This document shows, piece by piece, positions 1 to 6,434 of a stretch of DNA of 39,295 bases; position 1 is the stretch's first letter; each line of letters begins with the position of its first letter. The notes under the pieces are model-generated. The model saw nothing but the letters and a program-made list of their open reading frames with translations, ran no database searches and had not been told where the DNA came from. A program made the translations under genes and the position numbers. The stretch comes from Acidobacteria bacterium RIFCSPLOWO2_02_FULL_65_29 (GTDB lineage: Bacteria > Acidobacteriota > Vicinamibacteria > Vicinamibacterales > CAVVIG01), in the NCBI GenBank assembly GCA_001767435.1, contig MEKT01000027.1, positions 58,869 through 98,163 on the forward strand, in the 5' to 3' direction.

Positions 1-643
1 TCGCCGGCACGTGCGGGCGCCCGTCGAGCGGGACGACGCGGGCGTCGTGGATCATCTCGTTGGCAATCACGACGTAATCGCGCGTCTGTACGATCTGTAG
101 ATTATTGTTGTACGGACCAGGCAGCAGCGGCGGGCCGGCGTTGAACAGCAGGCAACGCTCCGCCAGTGATCGTTCTTCGGGCCCTTCGGTATTGCGCCGC
201 CGGATCTCGGCCCGGGCAGACGCGGCCTGTTGCCCGACGGGCGTCGGGGCCGGCAGCCGCCCGTCCGTGGGATCGACGATGAGCGACGTCTGCCTGGTGC
301 CGACGGTCTTCGTGCCGCGGTCGTACCAGAAATTGTTGTATGCCAGCGCCACGTCGCCCGCCGTGCCCGGCGCGCGCCGATCGGCGTCGTTTCTCTCGAC
401 GGCGCGCTTGGCGAACTCCTCGGCCTCCTCAGGGGTCAGCCGCTCTTTTCCGGCCAGGTCGGCGGGCCGCTCGAGCGGCGTCACCGTCGCGAAGCTCCAG
501 GTGCCCTGCAGATCGGGACGGCCCTCGGGCGTCTTGGGCACGACCCACTGCGCGGTGGATGTGGGCCGCGCCTGCCCCAGGAGCGGTGCAACTGCCAGCG
601 CGACGGTCGCGGCAGTTGCGAACGCGACACATCGATGGGTCAT
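1..643 (-). CDS. Secreted protein of the GRPDLQG-W family, 3' part outside window
   Basis: The gene starts at ATG 643 and runs off the left edge with no stop, leaving about 214 residues. An N-terminal signal peptide ends near a G-Q-A site. It is followed by P-E-G-R-P-D-L-Q-G-T-W and, further on, by G-T-R-Q-T-S-L-I-V-D-P and Y-N-N-N-L-Q-I-V-Q-T. The same landmarks occur in the same order in the gene just upstream (640-1617), so the two are tandem paralogues. The start codon overlaps the upstream stop by four bases (ATGA), implying translational coupling in one operon. Proteins with this motif are abundant in acidobacteria, are predicted to be exported, and have no assigned function as far as I know. 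No catalytic motif is evident. The reading frame is clear; the function is unknown. Confidence 0.85.
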   Translation of the reverse strand, partial: MTHRCVAFATAATVALAVAPLLGQARPTSTAQWVVPKTPEGRPDLQGTWSFATVTPLERPADLAGKERLTPEEAEEFAKRAVERNDADRRAPGTAGDVALAYNNFWYDRGTKTVGTRQTSLIVDPTDGRLPAPTPVGQQAASARAEIRRRNTEGPEERSLAERCLLFNAGPPLLPGPYNNNLQIVQTRDYVVIANEMIHDARVVPLDGRPHVPA

Positions 644-1617
644 TTCGACGCCGTCTCGAGCGCGCGCGCGCCCCGCAGCACGTGTTCCACCATACGGTTG
701 CCTTCGTGGCAGGCGTATTCGAACATCCGGTACTCCGGATCCCGCGTGATCGGCATCGCGACGGTCCAGGGCTTCGAGTACATGGCGGGATCGTCGATCG
801 TCACTTCGTAGTTGATCGTGTCGAGGTCGACGCGCGTGAAACGCTCCACGACGTGCAGCGCCTCGGTCTGCATGACGCCCTTGACGCGGCCCGAGGCGGC
901 GTTGGTGGCAATCCAGCCGCGGCCGTTGAAGTTCGTGGTGTCGACGACGAGCGTGTGACCCTCCCAGCGCCCGCGCGCGTCGCCATCCCACGCGCCAAGG
1001 TGCTTCGGCACGTGCGGGCTCCCGTCGACGGGAATGATGCGAGCGGCGTGAATCATCTCGTACACGATCACGACGTAGCCTGGCGTCTGGACAATCTGGT
1101 AGGCGTTGTTGTAGCCGGCGGGAAACATCGCCCCGGGAACGCCGCGGGTGATGCAGCGGTCCCACACGCTCATGAATTCGTACGACTCGGTGATGCGCGC
1201 TTCGTTGTCGTCGCGCCGTCGCTCGGCCTCCGGCGTCAGCGCCACGCGCCCATTGGGCGGGTCGACGACGAGGGACGTCTGCCGCGTGCCCAGGACCTGT
1301 GTGCCCTGATCGAACCAGAATTCGTTGTAGCTGCCCACGGAGCCGCGCGGCGGATTAGAATCGGCCTGTGCGCGCTGTTCGAGCGTGCGTTTCTCGAGAG
1401 CGGCCGCCTCCTCCGCGGTCAGATAGCGCTTCTCCGCCAGACTGGCTGGCCGTTCGAAGGGCGTAATCGTGGGATTGGTCCAGATGCCCTGCAGGTCCGG
1501 CCGGCCATCGGGCGTCCCTGGCGGCGTCCACGATTGGGCCTGCAGACCCGCCGGCGCCAGGAGCACCGTAACGCACGAAGCCACAGCGAGTTGGACGGAT
1601 CGGCGAACATTGGTCAT
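640..1617 (-). CDS. Secreted protein of the GRPDLQG-W family (325 aa)
   Basis: First gene of a two-gene minus-strand operon; its stop overlaps the start of its paralogue (643). I chose ATG 1617 over upstream starts because it opens a clean signal peptide (hydrophobic stretch about residues 8-22, A-Q-S cleavage region). The mature part begins with P-P-G-T-P-D-G-R-P-D-L-Q-G-I-W. Later landmarks are G-T-R-Q-T-S-L-V-V-D-P, Y-N-N-A-Y-Q-I-V-Q-T and W-E-G-H-T-L-V-V-D-T-T-N-F-N-G. Together these define a family common in acidobacteria and planctomycetes without a known reaction. A C-terminal cysteine (YACHEGN) is present, but no metal or haem motif is. It is probably periplasmic or surface-located. 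An AT-rich stretch near 1699-1706 could hold its promoter, which would leave a leader of about 80 nt. Confidence 0.88.
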   Translation of the reverse strand: MTNVRRSVQLAVASCVTVLLAPAGLQAQSWTPPGTPDGRPDLQGIWTNPTITPFERPASLAEKRYLTAEEAAALEKRTLEQRAQADSNPPRGSVGSYNEFWFDQGTQVLGTRQTSLVVDPPNGRVALTPEAERRRDDNEARITESYEFMSVWDRCITRGVPGAMFPAGYNNAYQIVQTPGYVVIVYEMIHAARIIPVDGSPHVPKHLGAWDGDARGRWEGHTLVVDTTNFNGRGWIATNAASGRVKGVMQTEALHVVERFTRVDLDTINYEVTIDDPAMYSKPWTVAMPITRDPEYRMFEYACHEGNRMVEHVLRGARALETASK

Positions 1618-1730
1618 TGTGAGAAGGTCCTGGCAGATCTTAGTCCTTTTCCGGCCGATTCGAACGATTTTGCGAAGGCTGCGAGCCTCGACGTCCGATA
1701 TAATTAGCGGGCACATGACTACTCAGGCTC

Positions 1731-1760
1731 TTGTTGTATTGGCTCTCTAAGTCATATATA
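1731..1760 (+). promoter_or_regulatory. Sigma70-type promoter for the PAS/coiled-coil gene
   Basis: TTGTTG (1731-1736), an 18-nt spacer and TATATA (1755-1760). The -10 ends 8 nt before GTG 1769, the same spacing seen at many starts here, which predicts a leaderless transcript. A 7-bp inverted repeat, CATGACT (from about 1715) and AGTCATG (1760-1766), brackets the promoter and could be an operator. Confidence 0.5.
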
Positions 1761-1768
1761 GTCATGAT

Positions 1769-2944
1769 GTGGCCGCTGCTACCGTGTTCCGAGAAGGGGC
1801 TCACGTGAGCCGACCGATCCCCGCTCAGTCCCCGCCAGCGACCGACGAAGCCGCACACCTGCGGCTGATCCTCGATCGACAGCCGGCCTGCATGATGCGG
1901 ATCGGTTGCGACGGCACGCTGTTGGCGGTCAACGACGCAGCGCTCAGCCTGTTCGGCGCCGAGGCGCTCCCGCAGATTCTCGAGACACCGCTGACCGATC
2001 GGCTGGTCCCCGAGCATCACTTGCTTTGGCGCGAATTCGCGGCGCGCGTCTGGAGCGAGGGACCGGGGTCGGTCGAGTGCGACCTGGTTGATCTTGCGGG
2101 CGCCGTGCGCTCGGTGCGGCTGCAGGCGATCGCGCTCCCCGAGCATCCCGACGGTATCCGCTCGCTCCTGGTCAGTGCGCGCGACCTGTCCGCGACCCGC
2201 CGCATCGAGCAGGCGTTGCAGGACGCGGAAACGACCAGCCGGGTTGTCGAAGAAATGCGCGCCACGCTCACTGCAGAGCAGGCCGAACGTGACGCCTCGC
2301 GGGCCGCCGCCGCCGAATCGCAGCGCGCGGCGGAGGCGCTGCGCACCGAGCTCGACCGCTCGATGGCCGAGCAGCGGCGACTGACGGATGACATCGTGCA
2401 GCGCGATCACGACGCGCGTCAGAAGGAAGAGGCCCTGAAGCGACGCGACGAGGAGTCGCGGTTCCTCCAGTCGGCCGTCGAGCGCTACGAGTCTGAACAA
2501 CAGCGGCTCGAGTCCGAGGTCGATCACGCCATCGGCGAGAGCCGCAAGCTGAAGGGCCTGCTGGAGGAGACGCGGCACGATCTCGAAGGGGCACAGGCTG
2601 ACATCATCCAAGCGCGCGCCGAGATCGAACAGACCCGGACGACCGCCGAGGCGGAGCGTGAACGGGCCCGCGCGGCGCTGCAGATGGTGGAGGCCGAGCT
2701 CGCGCGAGCGCGCGAGGATCGCGAGGCGGCGCAGGCCGAGATCGAGCAGGCGCAGGCCGAACGCGAGCAGTTCGAAGCGACGGTGAAGAAACGCGACATC
2801 AGCCGCCAGCGGATGCTGGCCGCGCACGCGGCCGCGCGCCTGCAGGCCGAAACCGCCCTCGCCGACGCCATCGCGCGGCACGAGCGGCTGGCGAAACACA
2901 TCGAGACCTTGGCGCGAGAGTGCTCGCCGGAGCGACACGAGTAA
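1769..2944 (+). CDS. PAS-domain protein with long coiled coil (391 aa)
   Basis: A PAS-type sensor fold spans about residues 25-140 (R-L-I-L-D-R-Q-P-A-C-M-M-R-I opening, then G-T-L-L-A-V-N-D-A-A-L-S-L-F-G, ending S-A-R-D-L-S-A-T-R-R). From about 145 to 385 the protein is almost entirely charged heptad coiled coil rich in Glu, Arg, Ala and Gln. No kinase, GGDEF, EAL or methyl-accepting signature follows, so output is probably through protein contact. There is no signal peptide, so it is cytoplasmic. GTG 1769 lies 8 nt after a TATATA box (leaderless start); GTG 1805, preceded by GAAGGGG, is the alternative. Its stop overlaps the ATG of the PilZ-like gene (TAATG), so the two are likely co-translated and may work together in c-di-GMP or surface signalling; that role is inferred. 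Confidence 0.8.
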   Translation: MAAATVFREGAHVSRPIPAQSPPATDEAAHLRLILDRQPACMMRIGCDGTLLAVNDAALSLFGAEALPQILETPLTDRLVPEHHLLWREFAARVWSEGPGSVECDLVDLAGAVRSVRLQAIALPEHPDGIRSLLVSARDLSATRRIEQALQDAETTSRVVEEMRATLTAEQAERDASRAAAAESQRAAEALRTELDRSMAEQRRLTDDIVQRDHDARQKEEALKRRDEESRFLQSAVERYESEQQRLESEVDHAIGESRKLKGLLEETRHDLEGAQADIIQARAEIEQTRTTAEAERERARAALQMVEAELARAREDREAAQAEIEQAQAEREQFEATVKKRDISRQRMLAAHAAARLQAETALADAIARHERLAKHIETLARECSPERHE

Positions 2945-3417
2945 TGGCCTCCCCGCGCAGCGTCACCAATCCGTCTCCTGCCGATGGCTCCGTCGAACAA
3001 GGCCAGGCGCCACGCCTGACCGCGGCCGAAGTGCCGTCAATCACGGGCATGCGGCTGAAACCTCATGGCGCGGGCGCGAAGCTCGTCAACATCTCCGCGA
3101 GCGGCCTGCTCACCGAGTGCACGTCGCGCGTGAAAATCGGATCGACCGTGGCCGTGCTGTTCGAAGGCAGCTTCCCGGTCCAGAGTGTCGTCGGCCGCAT
3201 CGTCCGGTCAGAAGTCGCGTCGATGGGCCGCGACGGCGTTCTGCGGTACCACGTCGCCATCGCGTTCAACCAGCCGCTCGCGGTCGACGTGCTTCCGGCC
3301 TCGACGCCGGCGCCATCCGCGTCGGCGCCACCCAATCCGCTCGACGCCCCGGATCCCATCGCGGCGATCGCCGCTTCTGTGGCGCGGGCGCCCGCCGCCG
3401 TCCGTAATCGCTGGTAG
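2944..3417 (+). CDS. PilZ-like domain protein (157 aa)
   Basis: Start ATG 2944 overlaps the preceding stop. The first 35 residues are low complexity. About residues 40-118 look like a PilZ barrel: N-I-S-A-S-G fits the (D/N)-x-S-x-x-G c-di-GMP motif and is followed by G-S-T-V-A-V-L-F-E-G and V-V-G-R-I-V-R. The upstream arginine patch (RxxxR) typical of ligand-binding PilZ domains is not clearly present; only M-R-L-K-P-H-G is seen. The domain may therefore bind weakly or act as a degenerate PilZ adaptor. The C-terminus is a Pro/Ala-rich tail. Being coupled to a PAS/coiled-coil protein suggests a two-protein sensor-adaptor pair. Confidence 0.7.
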   Translation: MASPRSVTNPSPADGSVEQGQAPRLTAAEVPSITGMRLKPHGAGAKLVNISASGLLTECTSRVKIGSTVAVLFEGSFPVQSVVGRIVRSEVASMGRDGVLRYHVAIAFNQPLAVDVLPASTPAPSASAPPNPLDAPDPIAAIAASVARAPAAVRNRW

Positions 3418-3460
3418 GGTTCGCCACTTTTTCGATCTTGCGCGCGTCGCGCCGTGGGTC

Positions 3461-3466
3461 TACGCT
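3461..3466 (+). promoter_or_regulatory. -10 element of a leaderless promoter
   Basis: TACGCT lies 8 nt upstream of ATG 3475, the spacing shared by many starts in this window. No good -35 is visible. Confidence 0.35.
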
Positions 3467-3474
3467 ACGGCTCT

Positions 3475-4935
3475 ATGACGAAGACGAAGACACTCCTCGC
3501 TTCCATCGTGGCGGTCGCGATCGGCGGCTGCGCGCGCCCGACTCCGGAACGCCAGATCGTCGACGACGCGGCCGCGGCGCTCGGCGGCGCCGACCGGATA
3601 GCCGCCGTCCGAACGCTGGTCATCGAAGGGTCCGGCACCAACGGCAACCTCGGGCAGGACATGACGCCAGACGCCACGGGGCAGACCTTTGCGGTGAGCA
3701 ACTACCGGCGCGCGATCGACGTCGCCGGCGCGCGAGTGCGCATCGAGCAGACGCGCACGCCCAACTTCACCTACTTCCAGGGACCGCAGCCGCAGAAACA
3801 GGTGCTCGGCATCGATGGGGACGTTGGCTACAACGTGGCGGCCAACGGGAACGCCACGCGCGTCCCGAACGCAGCCGCCAGGGATCGGCGCGCGGAGGTC
3901 TTCCATCACCCGCTGACGATCGTTCGCGCGGCCCTCGACCCGGCCGCCACGCTGTCGAATCCGCGCACCGCCGGCAGCGAGAGCGTCGTCGATGTCACGA
4001 CGAGCGGAGGCCTCGGCTTCACGCTGGCGATCGACAATGGCACCAAGCTGCCGACGCGCGTCGTGTCGATGACCGACAACGTCAACCTGGGCGACGTCGC
4101 CATCGAGACGAGCTTCGCCGACTACCAGGACGTGAGCGGCCTCAAGCTCCCGGCGCGTTTCACGACGAACACCGACAAGACCACGACAGCGACGCTGCAG
4201 GTCTCGAAACAAGCCGTCGACGCCGACGCGGGCGATCTGGCCGCGCCCGAGGCGGCGCGATCGGCCACGCCCATCACGGGACCGGCGCCCGCCAACGTCA
4301 CGGCCGAAGTCGTGGCGAAGGGCGTCTGGTGGCTCGCGGGACAGTCGCACCACAGCGTGCTCGTGGAGTTCAGCGATCACCTGACGCTCATCGAGGCGCC
4401 GCAGAACGACACGCGCGCGCTCGCGGTCATTGCGAAAGCGCGGGAGCTCGTACCGGGCAAGCCGCTCACCCACGTCGTGAACACCCATCATCATTTCGAT
4501 CATTCCGGCGGCATTCGCGCCGCCGTCTCGGAAGGGCTGGCGGTCATCACGCAGAAAGCCAGCGCCGCGTTCTACCAGGACGCCGTCGCGCGGGCGCACA
4601 CGATCGCACCGGACGCGCTCGCCAAGAACCCCAAGCCGCTGAAACTCGAGACGGTGGACGAGGAATTGGACCTCAAGGACGCGAGCATGACGGTCACTCT
4701 GTACCGCATTGCGGGAAGCGGGCACGGCGACACCATCCTGATGGCGTACTTCCCGCGGGAACGGCTGCTCGTCGAAGCGGACGTGTACACGCCGGGCGGC
4801 GCGATCGCGCCGTACGCGGAGAATTTTCTCGAGAACATCAAGAAGCGCAACCTCCGTGTGGACAAGATCGTGCCCATCCACGGCGCGATCGGACCGTTTG
4901 CCGATCTGGTCAAGGCGGCGCAGGGAACAAAATAG
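3475..4935 (+). CDS. Metallo-beta-lactamase-fold lipoprotein (486 aa)
   Basis: The N-terminus is a lipoprotein signal with lipobox I-G-G-C (Cys19). About residues 25-260 form a non-catalytic domain that looks like a periplasmic lipoprotein-type beta fold. The MBL domain follows, with the zinc motif T-H-H-H-F-D-H (H338 to H343), a third histidine in G-S-G-H-G-D-T, the bridging Asp in E-A-D-V-Y and the last histidine in P-I-H-G. All the usual ligands are present, so it should be an active hydrolase on the periplasmic side of a membrane; the substrate cannot be told. Start ATG 3475 follows a -10 box by 8 nt. The stop is followed one base later by a five-heptad repeat. The next gene may be co-transcribed. 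Confidence 0.85.
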   Translation: MTKTKTLLASIVAVAIGGCARPTPERQIVDDAAAALGGADRIAAVRTLVIEGSGTNGNLGQDMTPDATGQTFAVSNYRRAIDVAGARVRIEQTRTPNFTYFQGPQPQKQVLGIDGDVGYNVAANGNATRVPNAAARDRRAEVFHHPLTIVRAALDPAATLSNPRTAGSESVVDVTTSGGLGFTLAIDNGTKLPTRVVSMTDNVNLGDVAIETSFADYQDVSGLKLPARFTTNTDKTTTATLQVSKQAVDADAGDLAAPEAARSATPITGPAPANVTAEVVAKGVWWLAGQSHHSVLVEFSDHLTLIEAPQNDTRALAVIAKARELVPGKPLTHVVNTHHHFDHSGGIRAAVSEGLAVITQKASAAFYQDAVARAHTIAPDALAKNPKPLKLETVDEELDLKDASMTVTLYRIAGSGHGDTILMAYFPRERLLVEADVYTPGGAIAPYAENFLENIKKRNLRVDKIVPIHGAIGPFADLVKAAQGTK

Positions 4936-4936
4936 A

Positions 4937-5022
4937 AGTCAGAAGTTAGAAGTTAGAAGTTAGAAGGACTGAGATGCTGAAAGCTGAGAGCTGAAGGCTG
5001 ACAGCTGCTTGAAAGCTGAGAA
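4937..5022 (+). repeat. Heptanucleotide tandem repeats after a stop codon
   Basis: Starting one base after the TAG at 4933-4935 there are exactly five heptads (4937-4971): AGTCAGA, then AGTTAGA three times, then AGGACTG. A second block of heptads follows at 4977-5022: CTGAAAG, CTGAGAG, CTGAAGG, CTGACAG, then CTG-CTTGAAAG and CTGAGAA. The first block has the same design as 10879-10913. Confidence 0.9.
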
Positions 5023-5023
5023 T

Positions 5024-6265
5024 GTGGCGACACTGACACGGAGTGAATTTCTGCGTTTGAGCGCGGGCGCGTCGGCCGCCTGGTGGCTGGCGCGGATCGA
5101 GGCCTCCGCGCAGCACGACGACCGCGCCTCGCGCGTGGCCAGCATCATCAGCGAGTACGACGCGCAGGGCCTCCATCGCACGGCGACCGAGGTCGACCTG
5201 CGATCCGCGCGATGGCTCGCCGATCAGGCGGCGCGCGCCGGCGCGGACGCCCGGCTCGACACGTTTCCGGTCAACCGCGTCGACGTTCGCGCGGCCTTCG
5301 TCGAGGCCGAAGGCCGCCGCGGCGAAGGCCTGCCGCTCTTCGACGGCGGATTCACCGATGCGCAGGGCGTCACCGGACGCATCGGGCCGCCAGAACACGG
5401 CTTCTCGATCGCCCTCGTCGTTCTCAACTCGGCCGGGATTTCCAGCGAAGGACGTTCGCTCGACGCGCTGAGGCGATCCACGACGCACCGCGGGATCGTC
5501 GCCGTCACCGAGGGCGCGCATCCGGGCCTGTCTCCGTCCAATGCGGGCGGGTTCGCTGCGCCCTTCGGCCTTCCGGTGCTGCAAGTCGCCACCGACGACC
5601 ACCTGTGGCTCCGCGACCTGACGGCGCGCGGGCTGCCCCTCCGATTCGTTGCCGACGCGGTGCGGACACCGTCCGACGCTGCGAACGTCGTCGCCACGGT
5701 TCCCGGGCGACAGCCCGACCTTGCGCCGCTCGTGGTGATGACACCGCGAAGCGGCTGGTACCACTGCGCATCGGAGCGAGGCGGAGGCCTCGCCTGCTGG
5801 CTCGAGGCCATCCGGGCGGTGTCGGCCGCGAAATTGCCGCGTACGATGGTCGCCGTCGCGTCGAGCGGCCACGAGCTTGGCCATTACGGCCTTGACCGGT
5901 TTCTGGCCGCAAGACCCGGACTCGTGAAACGCGCGGCCGCATGGATCCACTTCGGCGCCAACATCGGCGCCGCTGGCGGGACGCCGCGCCTTCAGACCTC
6001 CGACGATGCGATCGAGGCGATGGCGGGAGAAGCGCTGGCGAACGCCGGCGTGGTGGTGCGACAGCGCGTGCCGCGCGGGACGCGGCCAGGCGGCGAAGCG
6101 CGCAATATTCACGACGGCGGCGGGCGTTACGCGTCGATCCTCGGAAGCGGGCCGTTCTTCCACAACATCGCCGATCGCTGGCCTGCGTCGGTTGACGTCG
6201 CGGCGGCCGCGAAATTCGGCGACGCTTTCGCGGCGCTGGCCGTCCGGCTCGCGCAGGCTGGCTGA
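5024..6265 (+). CDS. M28-like (aminopeptidase-fold) exported protein, zinc ligands apparently altered
   Basis: About 413 residues from GTG 5024; TTG 5009 is an alternative and start choice is uncertain because the upstream DNA is heptad repeat. The N-terminus T-R-S-E-F-L-R-L-S-A-G-A-S resembles a Tat signal with the second Arg replaced by Ser. A PA-like insert is suggested around residues 75-215 (V-V-L-N-S-A-G, then G-G-F-A-A-P-F-G-L-P-V-L-Q-V). The C-terminal half has the M28 layout: M-T-P-R-S-G-W-Y-H-C-A-S-E-R-G-G-G where active enzymes have H-x-D and G-A-x-D-N, then S-S-G-H-E-L-G-H-Y-G-L. The usual His/Asp zinc ligands are not recognisable in the first motif, so it may be a non-catalytic relative or bind metal differently. 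It follows the MBL lipoprotein by about 90 bp and may be in its operon. Confidence 0.72.
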   Translation: MATLTRSEFLRLSAGASAAWWLARIEASAQHDDRASRVASIISEYDAQGLHRTATEVDLRSARWLADQAARAGADARLDTFPVNRVDVRAAFVEAEGRRGEGLPLFDGGFTDAQGVTGRIGPPEHGFSIALVVLNSAGISSEGRSLDALRRSTTHRGIVAVTEGAHPGLSPSNAGGFAAPFGLPVLQVATDDHLWLRDLTARGLPLRFVADAVRTPSDAANVVATVPGRQPDLAPLVVMTPRSGWYHCASERGGGLACWLEAIRAVSAAKLPRTMVAVASSGHELGHYGLDRFLAARPGLVKRAAAWIHFGANIGAAGGTPRLQTSDDAIEAMAGEALANAGVVVRQRVPRGTRPGGEARNIHDGGGRYASILGSGPFFHNIADRWPASVDVAAAAKFGDAFAALAVRLAQAG

Positions 6266-6287
6266 TCCCGCTTCGTGCGTCGCGCAG

Positions 6288-6362
6288 CCGGCCTGCCCCG
6301 CCCCCCTTGCCTGCCCTGCCCGCCTTTGCCTGCCCCGTCCGCCCTGCGTTGCCCGCCCTGTT
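6288..6362 (+). repeat. C-rich low-complexity tract with GCCTGCC/CGCCCTG repeats
   Basis: The region between the M28-like gene and the next gene holds a run of imperfect repeats built from GCCTGCC, CTGCCCG and CGCCCTG, almost purely C/T/G. The minus strand is therefore G-rich, with several runs of three or more G. It lies at the 3' end of a gene like the heptad repeats, but its period is less regular. Confidence 0.7.
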
Positions 6363-6434
6363 GGTTGACTTCCCTCGACCAGGAGCGTAATTTCTTTTGA
6401 TCTCATTTCTCGGTGTCTCGTACCCGGAGGACAT

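Noticed and set aside
1805-1807. GTG 1805 as start of the PAS protein (GAAGGGG upstream)
   Set aside because: Not excluded, but GTG 1769 fits the TATATA-8 nt leaderless spacing seen repeatedly here; kept as an alternative only.
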